Assembly (NCBI GenBank): GCA_021793235.1
Contig: JAJYTD010000001.1
Location: 186,001-250,000 of the forward strand
Length of the DNA stretch: 64,000 bases
Source of the DNA: Actinomycetes bacterium
GTDB lineage: Bacteria; Actinomycetota; Actinomycetes; Streptosporangiales; Streptosporangiaceae
Reading direction: 5' to 3'
The notes under the pieces are model-generated. The model made no database searches. It saw only the letters and a list, made by a program, of their open reading frames with translations, and was not told the DNA's origin. The position numbers and the translations under genes were made by a program. Positions within the stretch are counted from its first letter, which is position 1. Each line of letters begins with the position of its first letter. Of this stretch, positions 7,825 through 15,867 are shown piece after piece.

Positions 7825-8682
7825 GTGCCCGTAACGCAGCACGAAACGGCGGCGCAGATCCTGCTGCGCGGACTGATCGAGGACGCGGGGCTCTTCCCGC
7901 CCACCGCCCTGCGTATGCTGCAGGCGGTCGAGCGACACCGGACCGATCGGATCGTTGCCCATCCCATGCTGGCGCACCGGTTCCTGTGCCCGTCGAGCCG
8001 GTGGCCGGAACTGCTGTCGAGGCTGAACGGGGGTGGGCGGATCGATGTCGGTCTGACCCTGGACAGCGCCGGTCTCGCGGGCGGTCCGCCCGAGCCCGAT
8101 CCGCGGATCCGGATCGCACACTATGAGACCCGGGCGCGGCCGAAGGACCTTCGGATGGCGGCCGACCTGTTTCGCAGCAAAGGGATGAACGGTCGCGAGC
8201 GCACGGCGGTCTACTTCGAGATCGAACGCGTCCCCGGATGGCTGAACGCCGTGGCCGCCCTGAGCGGCGCCCGCCCACTCGGCGCGAAGATCCATTGTTC
8301 GGATCCGCACGCATCGGTGTCTCCCAGCCCCGCCGAACTCGGCGAATTCATCACCGCTTGCGTCGTCGGGGACGTACCGTTCACGGTCGGATCCGGGTGG
8401 CACCGTGCGGCCGGACACATCGACCCCCGGACGGGGTTTCGCCGCTACGGCTACCTGAACTTGCTGCTCGCCACCGCTACAGCGGTCGATTTCGGCCACG
8501 GTCGCGTGCAGAACGCTCTTACCAGCACCGACGAAGAATGGCTGGCCGCCGAGGTCGCGTCGGTCGCCCCATCGGTGGCCCGGCGTACCCGCGAACTGTT
8601 CGTCGGCTACGGATCTTGCAGTACCGGCGACCCGATGCGCGACGCCGCCCGACTGGGGCTGCTCGGTTCATGGGAGGTCTGA
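7825..8682 (+). CDS. Conserved protein of unknown function next to fumarylacetoacetase
   Basis: 285 residues, no signal peptide or membrane segment, so probably cytoplasmic. The GTG at 7825 was chosen because GAGGAG lies 7 bases upstream; the ATG at 7756 would add an Arg-rich stretch unlike the rest. The middle and C-terminal part (LGAKIHC, then FITACVVGDVPF, then YGYLNLLLATA) resembles a family of uncharacterised TIM-barrel-like proteins whose members normally carry a K-x-R-x-GG motif and a VPFKATAGLHHP motif. Here both are altered (GAKIHCSD; VPFTVGSGWHRA), so a catalytic role may be lost or changed. It lies 122 bases before fahA in the same direction and may share its transcript. Confidence 0.65.
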   Translation: MPVTQHETAAQILLRGLIEDAGLFPPTALRMLQAVERHRTDRIVAHPMLAHRFLCPSSRWPELLSRLNGGGRIDVGLTLDSAGLAGGPPEPDPRIRIAHYETRARPKDLRMAADLFRSKGMNGRERTAVYFEIERVPGWLNAVAALSGARPLGAKIHCSDPHASVSPSPAELGEFITACVVGDVPFTVGSGWHRAAGHIDPRTGFRRYGYLNLLLATATAVDFGHGRVQNALTSTDEEWLAAEVASVAPSVARRTRELFVGYGSCSTGDPMRDAARLGLLGSWEV

Positions 8683-8804
8683 GCCGAGCGCGGGCAGGTA
8701 CGCGCGGAGAGTGCGGCGCCAGTCCGTACGGCCTGCGCGACAGAGGCGGTGCAGCGCAGGCCTGTTCCGAACCCGACCGCGGAATCGACGACCCGAGGAG
8801 GAAT

Positions 8805-10001
8805 GTGACCACGACTTGGGTGCCCGGTGCCGACGACATCGGATACGGGGCCGACAACCTGCCCTACGGGGTGTTCACCCGGCCCGGTGGCGCACCCCGG
8901 GTCGGCGTGCGGGTGGGCGACCATGTCCTCGACCTGGCCGCGGCCCTGGGCGATGGGGAGTTCTTCGCGCCTTCCCTCAACCGGTTCATGTCACGCGGCT
9001 CCACGGCTTGGCGGGCCACGCGTGCCAAGGTCAGCGGCATGCTCAGTGCGGAGAAGGGGCGTGGGGCGGCCGAACCGCACCTGATTCCGCTCTCCGAGGT
9101 GGAGCTGCGGCCGCCGTTCGACGTCGCCGATTATGTGGATTTCTCCTGCTCGCTGGAGCATGCATCCAACATCGGCCGCATCTTCTGGCCCGAGGATCCG
9201 CCGCTCGAGCCGAATTGGCGGCATCTTCCGGTGGGCTACCACGGCCGTGCGGGAACAGTGGTGCCGTCCGGCACCGCCATCGTGCGTCCGGCGGGGCAGC
9301 GATGCCCGCCGGAGGGCGGCACCCCGGTATTCGGCCCGAGCCGCCGACTGGATATCGAGGCCGAACTGGGCTTCGTGGTGGGGACACCGACGTCGCTGGG
9401 GCGGACCGTGCCCGTCAGCGACTTCGCCGAGCACGTGTTCGGTGCCGTCCTGGTCAACGACTGGAGCGCCCGGGACATCCATGCCTGGGAGCAGGCACCG
9501 CTGGGGCCGTTCCTGGGCACGTCGTTCGCCACCTCGATCTCGCCGTGGGTGGTGCCGCTGGACGCCCTTGGCGCGGCCCGGATCGCCGGCCGGGAGCAGT
9601 CTCCCGCACCACTGCCCCACCTGGAACGTGTTGCCGACTGGGGGCTGGACGTGGCGCTCCGGATAGAGCTGAACGGGGAGACCGTTTCGCGGCCTCCTTA
9701 CTCCTGTATGTACTGGACCCCTGATCAGATGCTGGCCCACCTGACCAGCAACGGCGCTGTACTGCGGACAGGAGACCTGTACGCCTCGGGGGGCGTTTCC
9801 GGCACCGGCTCCGCTCGGCAGGGATCGCTGCTGGAGCTGACCTGGAACGGGGCAGAACCGCTGTCTCTGGAAGGGGGAGGGACGCGGACCTTTCTGGAGG
9901 ACGGCGACACGGTGACCATCAGTGGAACCGCGCGCGGCATGGGCGGCGGCATCATCTCCCTCGGAGCGGTGACGGGCACCGTCCAGCCGGGCAACGGCTG
10001 A
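8805..10001 (+). CDS. fahA: Fumarylacetoacetase
   Basis: A 398-residue enzyme for the last step of tyrosine/phenylalanine (homogentisate) breakdown: 4-fumarylacetoacetate + water to fumarate and acetoacetate. The N-terminal SH3-like domain (about residues 1-110) precedes the catalytic FAH beta-roll. Family signatures visible are FSCSLEHASNIGRIF, WRHLPVGYHGRA, DIEAELGFVVG and VLVNDWSARDIHAWEQ; the acidic residues in these bind the catalytic divalent metal. The GTG start at 8805 has GAGGAGGAAT directly upstream. No homogentisate dioxygenase or maleylacetoacetate isomerase is present here. An acetoacetate-CoA ligase that could use the product lies at 27988. Confidence 0.93.
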   Translation: MTTTWVPGADDIGYGADNLPYGVFTRPGGAPRVGVRVGDHVLDLAAALGDGEFFAPSLNRFMSRGSTAWRATRAKVSGMLSAEKGRGAAEPHLIPLSEVELRPPFDVADYVDFSCSLEHASNIGRIFWPEDPPLEPNWRHLPVGYHGRAGTVVPSGTAIVRPAGQRCPPEGGTPVFGPSRRLDIEAELGFVVGTPTSLGRTVPVSDFAEHVFGAVLVNDWSARDIHAWEQAPLGPFLGTSFATSISPWVVPLDALGAARIAGREQSPAPLPHLERVADWGLDVALRIELNGETVSRPPYSCMYWTPDQMLAHLTSNGAVLRTGDLYASGGVSGTGSARQGSLLELTWNGAEPLSLEGGGTRTFLEDGDTVTISGTARGMGGGIISLGAVTGTVQPGNG

Positions 10002-10016
10002 AGACCTTTGTCGACC

Positions 10017-10059
10017 GATGAGCGCGGCGGACCCGCTCGGGCCGCCGCGCCGGCTCATC
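10017..10059. terminator. Hairpin between convergent genes
   Basis: GATGAGC-GCGGCGG pairs with CCGCCGC-(GCCG)-GCTCATC in the 80-base gap between convergent fahA and the secreted protein gene. It lacks a T-run on either strand, so it is a probable bidirectional, non-canonical terminator. Confidence 0.5.
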
Positions 10060-10081
10060 GCGCCGCGGTCGAGCAGAGCGT

Positions 10082-10639
10082 CTACGTGGCGGATGAGGCC
10101 GTCGCGTGGCGGTGTTCCACGGAGGCGGCGAAGGCGGTCAGTTCCTCCGCTGTCCACTTCTCGGGTCGAAGGTAGACCGCCACGGCGAGTCCGGGTTCCT
10201 CGAGCCAGAAGATATCGCCGGTCCCCTCCGAGAGGTAGGCCGTCTTGCCTTCGTTATCCACCTTTTTCAGTGAGCCGGGGGCGAGGTGGGTGTAGTTCCT
10301 TTCTTGTAGGTCGCTGAGCGCCTTCAGGTACGGGGCCCGCAGTATCGAGACCTTCCCGTGGACCGTGTCGCCCCCTTCCACCCAGGTGATAGAGGACGAG
10401 CGCTCTCCATTGCCGTTCGCTACGGAGCGGGCCCGTACCCCGTATCGGTCCAGGCTGGGTGGTAGGTGGCCGATGTCGAAGCCGTCAAGGATGTGGGACG
10501 GGTTCTGCTGCCCGGCGGCGGGCCCGGTCGGCTGCGGTCGGTCTGCTGCCGCCGCGGTGCTGCCGAGGACACCGAGGCCGGCCAGGGAAATGGCGGTGGC
10601 GCCGGCCACCGCGATCCACCTCTTCTGGTGCTTGCGCAT
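10082..10639 (-). CDS. Secreted protein of unknown function
   Basis: 185 residues with a clear signal peptide (MRKHQKR, then a hydrophobic core, with cleavage likely after STAAA around residue 31). The mature part is hydrophilic, with one segment (GDIFWLEEPGLAVAVYLRPE, then TAEELTAFAASVE) that looks like a small beta-sheet and helix. Several actinobacterial lipoproteins and anti-sigma-like extracellular domains end this way, but I do not recognise the family. No lipobox Cys is present, so it is probably released. The ATG at 10639 follows GAGGGG by 6 bases; a longer in-frame extension has no ribosome site. Transcribed convergently to fahA. Confidence 0.7.
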   Translation of the reverse strand: MRKHQKRWIAVAGATAISLAGLGVLGSTAAAADRPQPTGPAAGQQNPSHILDGFDIGHLPPSLDRYGVRARSVANGNGERSSSITWVEGGDTVHGKVSILRAPYLKALSDLQERNYTHLAPGSLKKVDNEGKTAYLSEGTGDIFWLEEPGLAVAVYLRPEKWTAEELTAFAASVEHRHATASSAT

Positions 10640-10899
10640 GCGAGGACCCCTCGATTGACTACTAGGTGTAATTAGAGTGACACTATGAGTGATCGCATGT
10701 GCTGTCATCATCCAAAATCGCACACTAAGTAACCAATTTCTTTCTTTGGGTACTTCGTGTCGTGGGGGAGGCTGTTCGGGCGTCAACGGCACGGGGGAGT
10801 TCCAGGGCGTTGCACCAGTGGCTCGCTTTGCTGACACCCTGTGGTAACCGTGCGAATTGATCCTGGAACAGTCGGTGAATCCATCAACGAGGGAGTGAC

Positions 10900-11799
10900 A
10901 TGTTCCAACGGCTCGGATCCGCGGCCGCCATCATGGCGCTCGCCCTGCTGGGCGGCAGCGGAACCGCCGCGGCCATGCCCGAGGCGGACGCTCGCGCCGC
11001 GGAGGTGCAGAGGGCACCTGTATCCACCGGCGTGCTCGATGTCGCCCACCGAGGTGCATCGGCATATGCCCCGGAGAACACACTCGCAGCCATCGACGCC
11101 GCGCACGAGCATGAGGCCACCACCGTCGAACTGGATGTACAGCGCAGCAAGGACGGTGAACTCGTAATCGTCCACGACACCACACTGGCCCGCACGACCG
11201 ATGCCGAAGAGGTCTTCCCCGACCGAGCCCCCTACAACGTCGCCGACTTCACAATGAAGGAGATGAGGAGGCTCGACGCCGGATCCTGGTTCGACTCCGC
11301 CTACGCAGACGAACGGATCCCCACCCTCCAGGAGGCGCTGCAGCGGTTGCGCGAACATGACATGAACCTCCTGCTGGAGATCAAGTCGCCCGCCCTTTAC
11401 CCCGGAATCGAGGGCGACATCGCTGAGGCGCTGTCGAACGCCCCCGATTGGCTGACCGGTGCGAGGGCCGGGGGACCGGACCGGCTGACCATCCAGAGCT
11501 TCGACTGGATGTCCACGAAACGGTCGCACGACCGGTTGCCCTCTGTGCCGCACGGCCTGCTCGGTCTCGTTCCCGAAGACCAGATCGACGACTACGCCGC
11601 GTGGGCGGACCAGATCAACCCGAACCACACCACGATCGATGCCGACTACGTGGAAAAGGTGCACGAGGCCGACATGGAGGTTCTGACCTACACCGTCAAC
11701 AACGCCGATGACATGCGTTCTGCGATCGGCATGGGCGTCGACGGGATCATCTCTGACTACCCCGACGTCCTCCGCAAGGTCATCGCGGAGGAGCGGTAG
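10900..11799 (+). CDS. Secreted glycerophosphodiester phosphodiesterase
   Basis: A 299-residue exported GDPD-family TIM-barrel enzyme that hydrolyses glycerophosphodiesters (deacylated phospholipids or teichoic acid-like polymers) to sn-glycerol 3-phosphate and an alcohol. The signal peptide is at residues 1-25. Catalytic and metal residues are visible: H50-R51 (AHRGASAYAPENT), E77 and D79 (VELDV), and H92 (VHDTTLART), with the LLLEIKSP strand later. The ATG start follows GAGGGAG by 5 bases. It faces the hexosaminidase gene. No transporter for glycerol phosphate is adjacent. Function is from family membership; the preferred substrate is not known. Confidence 0.9.
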   Translation: MFQRLGSAAAIMALALLGGSGTAAAMPEADARAAEVQRAPVSTGVLDVAHRGASAYAPENTLAAIDAAHEHEATTVELDVQRSKDGELVIVHDTTLARTTDAEEVFPDRAPYNVADFTMKEMRRLDAGSWFDSAYADERIPTLQEALQRLREHDMNLLLEIKSPALYPGIEGDIAEALSNAPDWLTGARAGGPDRLTIQSFDWMSTKRSHDRLPSVPHGLLGLVPEDQIDDYAAWADQINPNHTTIDADYVEKVHEADMEVLTYTVNNADDMRSAIGMGVDGIISDYPDVLRKVIAEER

Positions 11800-11904
11800 A
11801 CGCCATCCGCCCGGCCTCCCGCTCCGGACGCACCACTTCGACGGTCGGAGCGGGGACCGATCGCCTCCCCGCGCGGCCTCGGCGGAAGGGTCGTGGACCA
11901 GGAC

Positions 11905-13479
11905 CTAGCTGCGGCCCGGGATCCCGGGCCGCAGCTGCCAGGGCCGTGGCCCGTCCAGGGGGCGGTACTCCACACCGGCGGCGTCCAGCCGGGCGAGATG
12001 GTCTGCCAAACGTGGCAGGAAATCTCCGTAGTCCCGCTGTCTAGACGACCACACGACCTCGGCGAACGCCGCCAGTCGGGGAAAGACCATGAAGTCGACC
12101 GTGCGCGGTGTGTCCATGTGCTCGGTCCATACATTCACCTGCGCTCCGAGGATCCGCTCCGCGCCCTTCTTTGCGAGCTCCGGCGGCACGGGGTCGGCGG
12201 CGTACACGTCGGCCAGGGAGAGGACGGTACCGACCGGGATGGGCTCCTCGTCGGCAGCGGACTGGCGGTAGTCCAGGTAGGACGTCGCGGTCGGGCACAT
12301 GACCACGTCGTGGCCTGCCCGGGCCGCCGCGATCCCGCCCTCGGTACCGCGCCATGAGACCACTGTGGCACCCGGAGCCAGCCCGCCCTGGAGGATCTCG
12401 TCCCACCCCAGTAGGCGCCGGCCGCGTTCGGTGAGGTAGCCGTCGAACTGTCGGATGAACCAGCTCTGCAGCTCATCCTCGTCGGCCAGCCCTTCCTCCC
12501 GGATCCGCCGCTGCGCCGTCTCGCTGGTGCGCCATTGCTTCTTCGGGCATTCGTCGCCGCCGACGCAGATGTAGCGGCTCGGAAACACCTCCAGAACCTC
12601 GTCGAAGACGTTGCGGTAGAACTCCAGCGTGGTGTCGGAGACGTTGAGAACGGTCTCGATGATGCCCCACTCCCGGCCCACCTCCACCGGATCGCCCTCC
12701 CCGAGCTCGGGGTAGGCCGCGATGGCGGCCTGGGAGTGGCCGGGGACATCGATCTCGGGCACCACGGTGATGTGCCGGGCCGCCGCGTAAGCCACGATTT
12801 CGCGGAGGTCGTCCTGAGTGTAGAAGCCGCCGTGTGGACGTCCGTCGAACACGGGCGGCTGGGCGGCCCCCACTTGGCTCTCCCTGCGCCATGCACCCGC
12901 CTCGGTGAGCCGGGGATAGCGCTTGATCTCCACACGCCAGCCCTGGTCGTCGGTGAGGTGCAGGTGGAGCACGTTGAGCTTGTGCATGGCCAGCAGATCG
13001 ATGAAGCGCAGTATGTCGTGCTTGGGCATGAAGTGCCGGGCCACATCGAGCATGCAGCCGCGCCAGCCGAAACGCGGCCGGTCGGTGATGCGCACGCTCG
13101 GCAGAACCCAGGCGGCCGAGCCCAGAGGGGCGCGCCGATAGGCGGCGGCGGGCAGGAGCTGGCGCAGTGTCTGCGCTCCGTAGAAGACACCGGCGGAGTC
13201 ATGCCCGACGATCAGGGCCTCTCCCTCATGGATGGCCAGCCGGTACCCTTCGGGGCCGAGGCCTGCCGCGGTGTCGACGCTCAGGCGAAGCTGCGCGTTC
13301 TGGTCTTTTCCGTGAAGCAGCGGGAGTCCGGTGGCCGCACCCAGTTCCGCGCGCAGCCACGCCTCGGTTCCGTGCGCCGCGTGATCAGCGTTGATCCGGG
13401 TGGACGGGGTCAGCACGAGGCCGGGACGGGTGTCGGCTGACATCTCGGACGGCCGCGGCAGGAGGGGATGAGCGGGCAC
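11905..13479 (-). CDS. Beta-N-acetylhexosaminidase, GH20
   Basis: A 524-residue glycoside hydrolase family 20 enzyme that removes terminal GlcNAc/GalNAc from chito-oligosaccharides by substrate-assisted catalysis. The GH20b-type N-terminal alpha/beta domain covers about residues 1-130, followed by the TIM barrel. The catalytic D309-E310 pair lies in GGDECPKKQW; HLTDDQGWR and VPEIDVPGHSQA are further signatures. No signal peptide is evident, so it is probably cytoplasmic and acts on imported chitobiose-type sugars. The GTG at 13479 follows AGGAGCG by 5 bases. A DasR-like operator lies 15-30 bases upstream. A 30-bp perfect palindrome covers the last nine codons and the stop. Confidence 0.92.
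   Translation of the reverse strand: MPAHPLLPRPSEMSADTRPGLVLTPSTRINADHAAHGTEAWLRAELGAATGLPLLHGKDQNAQLRLSVDTAAGLGPEGYRLAIHEGEALIVGHDSAGVFYGAQTLRQLLPAAAYRRAPLGSAAWVLPSVRITDRPRFGWRGCMLDVARHFMPKHDILRFIDLLAMHKLNVLHLHLTDDQGWRVEIKRYPRLTEAGAWRRESQVGAAQPPVFDGRPHGGFYTQDDLREIVAYAAARHITVVPEIDVPGHSQAAIAAYPELGEGDPVEVGREWGIIETVLNVSDTTLEFYRNVFDEVLEVFPSRYICVGGDECPKKQWRTSETAQRRIREEGLADEDELQSWFIRQFDGYLTERGRRLLGWDEILQGGLAPGATVVSWRGTEGGIAAARAGHDVVMCPTATSYLDYRQSAADEEPIPVGTVLSLADVYAADPVPPELAKKGAERILGAQVNVWTEHMDTPRTVDFMVFPRLAAFAEVVWSSRQRDYGDFLPRLADHLARLDAAGVEYRPLDGPRPWQLRPGIPGRS
11907..11936. repeat. 30-bp perfect palindrome overlapping the GH20 stop codon
   Basis: A 15-bp half-site (AGCTGCGGCCCGGGA) followed by its exact reverse complement, with no spacer. 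It encodes the C-terminal LRPGIPGRS of the hexosaminidase and part of its stop codon. It lies 107 bases from the end of the convergent GDPD gene, so it may act as a two-way transcription stop, though no T-run follows. Confidence 0.7.
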
Positions 13480-13493
13480 GGTACGCGCTCCTA

Positions 13494-13509
13494 TCCGGTC
13501 TAGACCAAC
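13494..13509. promoter_or_regulatory. DasR-responsive-element-like operator
   Basis: The minus strand reads GTTGGTCTAGACCGGA. The inner TGGTCTAGACC(A) core of the Streptomyces dre consensus (ACTGGTCTAGACCACT and variants) is matched at 11 of 12 bases. It sits 15-30 bases before the GH20 start codon. DasR, a GntR regulator sensing GlcN-6-P, is known to control hexosaminidase genes in streptomycetes. Confidence 0.7.
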
Positions 13510-13560
13510 CGCCATCCATGGTGCCACGCCGAGCCGCGGAAGAACACGGCAGCGGACCGG

Positions 13561-14463
13561 TTAAAGGTCGTACCTCTCCTTGATGCGGGAAAGGCAGATC
13601 CAGCTCTCGACCACCCGGATGCCGGACAGGGCGTTCAGGTGCTCGAAGACGGTGTGCAGGCCGGAAATGGAGTTCGCGGCCACGGTGCCGATGAGATCGG
13701 CGCGGCCCAGGCAGCGGGCGAGGAACTGGGTGTGCTCCCACGAGGCGATCTCCTTGATCGCGGTGCGGGAGTCGCCCTCTAGGCGGAGCGCGACACCGCC
13801 GTGCCTGGCCAGGCCGACCGCGCCCGGGTTGAGCAGGGCCGTCACCCGGACCGCGTGTCCGCGGATCAGCCGCATCACCCTGCTGCGCACCGCGCCGGCG
13901 GACAGGCCCACACGCCCGGCAAGTTCGGCGAAGGACAGCCGCCCGTCGCGTTCCAGCAAGGAGAGCAGGCGGAGGTCGGTCTCGTCGAGGCGGATGTGAG
14001 GGGATGTAGACGATGCGAGGTAGGGGTCCTTGAGGACGCTCGTGTAGACCGCGGTGTCGATCTCACGGACACCGGGAAGCATGCGGACTCGGTCTACAGC
14101 GGCGGTGAGCTGCTCCAGATCGCGCCCGCGTACTTCCGCGTTCAGCGGGAACCGGCCCGAGGTGAGGCTGACAAGGGGCACTTCTGCGAGTTCGGCGATC
14201 AGATCGGCGATCGGAGCCGCTGCGCCTTCGACGCTGATCGACAGGTGGGCCAGGGCACCGATGTCGCGCACGGCCGGATGCGCGACGCCGACCACCCGGA
14301 GCGTGTCCGTGTCGAGCAGCCGACGCACCCTCAGGCGGGCGGCCGCGCGAGACAGGCCGACACGACCGGCCAGCGCCTCGAAGGAGATCCTGCCGTCCAC
14401 CCGCAGCTCCCGCACGATCGCCGCGTCCGTGCCGTCCAGTTCCATAGTGCCCACCGCATTCAC
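13561..14463 (-). CDS. Lrp/AsnC-family regulator with two HTH-RAM units
   Basis: 300 residues built as a tandem duplication of the usual ~150-residue Lrp protein. The first HTH is at about residues 8-58 (AIVRELRVDGRISFEALAGR), with a ligand-binding RAM-like domain at 65-145. A second HTH is at about 152-205 (LRLLSLLERDGRLSFAELAG), with a second RAM domain at 215-295. Such double Lrp proteins in actinomycetes usually respond to amino acids. The start was kept at the GTG of 14463 (GAAGGAAG upstream, short spacing); an ATG at 14445 is possible. It is divergent from the DMT transporter, which may be its target. The effector is unknown. Confidence 0.85.
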   Translation of the reverse strand: MNAVGTMELDGTDAAIVRELRVDGRISFEALAGRVGLSRAAARLRVRRLLDTDTLRVVGVAHPAVRDIGALAHLSISVEGAAAPIADLIAELAEVPLVSLTSGRFPLNAEVRGRDLEQLTAAVDRVRMLPGVREIDTAVYTSVLKDPYLASSTSPHIRLDETDLRLLSLLERDGRLSFAELAGRVGLSAGAVRSRVMRLIRGHAVRVTALLNPGAVGLARHGGVALRLEGDSRTAIKEIASWEHTQFLARCLGRADLIGTVAANSISGLHTVFEHLNALSGIRVVESWICLSRIKERYDL

Positions 14464-14895
14464 CTACTTCCTTCGCCTGGGAAGTCCTTTGATCATGTCC
14501 GGCGGCGCCTTCATTTCGCCTTCACCACCGTTGGTGATGAAAGAAAGTCGATGTGTGAACAACCATGGTCCGCCGCTGAGGAAGGCGGCCGGCGGGACCG
14601 GCCGCCGAGCGAGAGCCGGAAACAAGGGCGAAGAGCCGAACCGTGCAGATGCCCCGGAAACGGGGTAGCGGAGGAAGCACCCGTTTCCGCGGGGACTTCA
14701 GGGCCGCACTCCTGTCCGGGGTGGGGCTGCCACCACCCCGGTTCGGGGGATGGCGGTATCGCCCTGCCCCCTGCCGTCTCCATAGCGTTCACCACATGGA
14801 CGGCGCAGTGCCGGCACTGACGGAGGCCATCAGAAGGGGGACACCGTGCCAAAGCACCCTGAAGGAAGTGGCCGGCCCCGTTGGAAGTGGTCGCC
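14464..14895. other. Divergent intergenic region with two inverted repeats
   Basis: No gene seen in 432 bases. Two symmetric elements stand out: TTCACCA-CCGT-TGGTGA at 14521-14537, close to the Lrp gene and less GC-rich, and CGGAAACGGG (14655-14664) with its exact complement CCCGTTTCCG (14680-14689), in the leader of the DMT gene. The first is a candidate Lrp operator; the second can form an RNA hairpin with a 15-base loop. Confidence 0.5.
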
Positions 14896-15867
14896 ATGTT
14901 GATCTGGTCTGTGCTGACCGCGCTGGGCGGTGCGTTCTGCCTGGCGCTGGGATCGGCGCTGCAGGAACGGGACGCTGTGCGCGCTCCGGGAGACAGGGTC
15001 GCCCGCCTGGGCTTTCTGGCCCATCTGGTTCAGCGTCCCCGGTGGGTCATCGGAACACTGGCCGCGGCGGCTGGAGTGTCCCTGCACTTGGTCGCGCTCA
15101 GCGGAGCACCGCTGACCATCATCCAGCCCATCGGCGTCACCGGCCTGCTGTTCGCCATCGTGCTGTCGGCGCTGTTCAACCGGCGCCGGATACGTGTCGG
15201 CCAGATCATCGCGGGAATGGCCGTCATGGCGGGGCTTGTCGGAGTACTGGTGCTGTTCCCGCACACGTCGGTCCCGCCGGTGCTGCCCGTGCCTACCGCG
15301 CTGCTGCTCGTAGGCTCCGTCGCGGCAGCGGGCTGCGTCGTCTACATCGCCGCCCATTGGGTCCCGGCCGGTCCGCGGGCGCTGCTACTCGCAGCGGCGG
15401 GCGGCGCCGCACTCGGTACTACCTCGGCGCTGGCACGGGTGGTGGCGGCCCAGACGGTGGCGGATCCGGCCGCGGTCATCAGTTGGCTGACAGTCCTGGC
15501 CGCCGTGATCGCGGTCTTGGGCGGACTGCTTCAGCAGAACGCCTACCGTACCGGGCACTTCGCCGCGGCCTACGCGACCCTGCTCGTCACCGATCCCATC
15601 ACAGGGGCGGGAATCGGTGCGCTGCTGCTCGGTGAGGGGCTGCCGGCCACTCCGCTGGACCGGCTTTCGGCGGCGGCCGCCGCGGTCCTGGCCATCGCGG
15701 GAACGGCGGCTCTGGCTCGGGCCAAGGACCGCAATCCCGATGCCGTACGGCGCTTCCGAGCCGCGGTCGGCGATCCGACCGTGTCCACACGACTCCAGGA
15801 GAAGCGATATGACCCTGTTGAACCAGCGAGCCCGTCTCCGCGCACGCGCAGCGAACACGGGAGATGA
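14896..15867 (+). CDS. DMT-superfamily (EamA/NIPA-like) membrane transporter
   Basis: 323 residues with about nine to ten hydrophobic helices covering residues 1-275, then a ~45-residue hydrophilic tail. The two-repeat layout and the QPIGVTGLLFAIVLSALF and VTDPITGAGIGALLLGE stretches are typical of drug/metabolite transporters, where such P/G-rich helix starts recur in each half. Substrate unknown; NIPA-type relatives move Mg2+, others export metabolites. The ATG at 14896 follows GGAAG by 8 bases and was preferred over the TTG at 14881. Its last 59 bases overlap the start of the glycosyltransferase gene, implying a joint transcript. A hairpin and a double-Lrp gene lie upstream. Confidence 0.8.
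   Translation: MLIWSVLTALGGAFCLALGSALQERDAVRAPGDRVARLGFLAHLVQRPRWVIGTLAAAAGVSLHLVALSGAPLTIIQPIGVTGLLFAIVLSALFNRRRIRVGQIIAGMAVMAGLVGVLVLFPHTSVPPVLPVPTALLLVGSVAAAGCVVYIAAHWVPAGPRALLLAAAGGAALGTTSALARVVAAQTVADPAAVISWLTVLAAVIAVLGGLLQQNAYRTGHFAAAYATLLVTDPITGAGIGALLLGEGLPATPLDRLSAAAAAVLAIAGTAALARAKDRNPDAVRRFRAAVGDPTVSTRLQEKRYDPVEPASPSPRTRSEHGR

Noticed and set aside
7137-8499. Minus-strand frames of 276 and 355 codons
   Set aside because: Arg/Pro/Ser-rich, no start context, and antisense to the unknown gene at 7825.
12036-12052. TGTCTAGACGACC as a second DasR-like site
   Set aside because: Only the central TCTAGA matches; the flanks do not and it lies inside the GH20 coding region.
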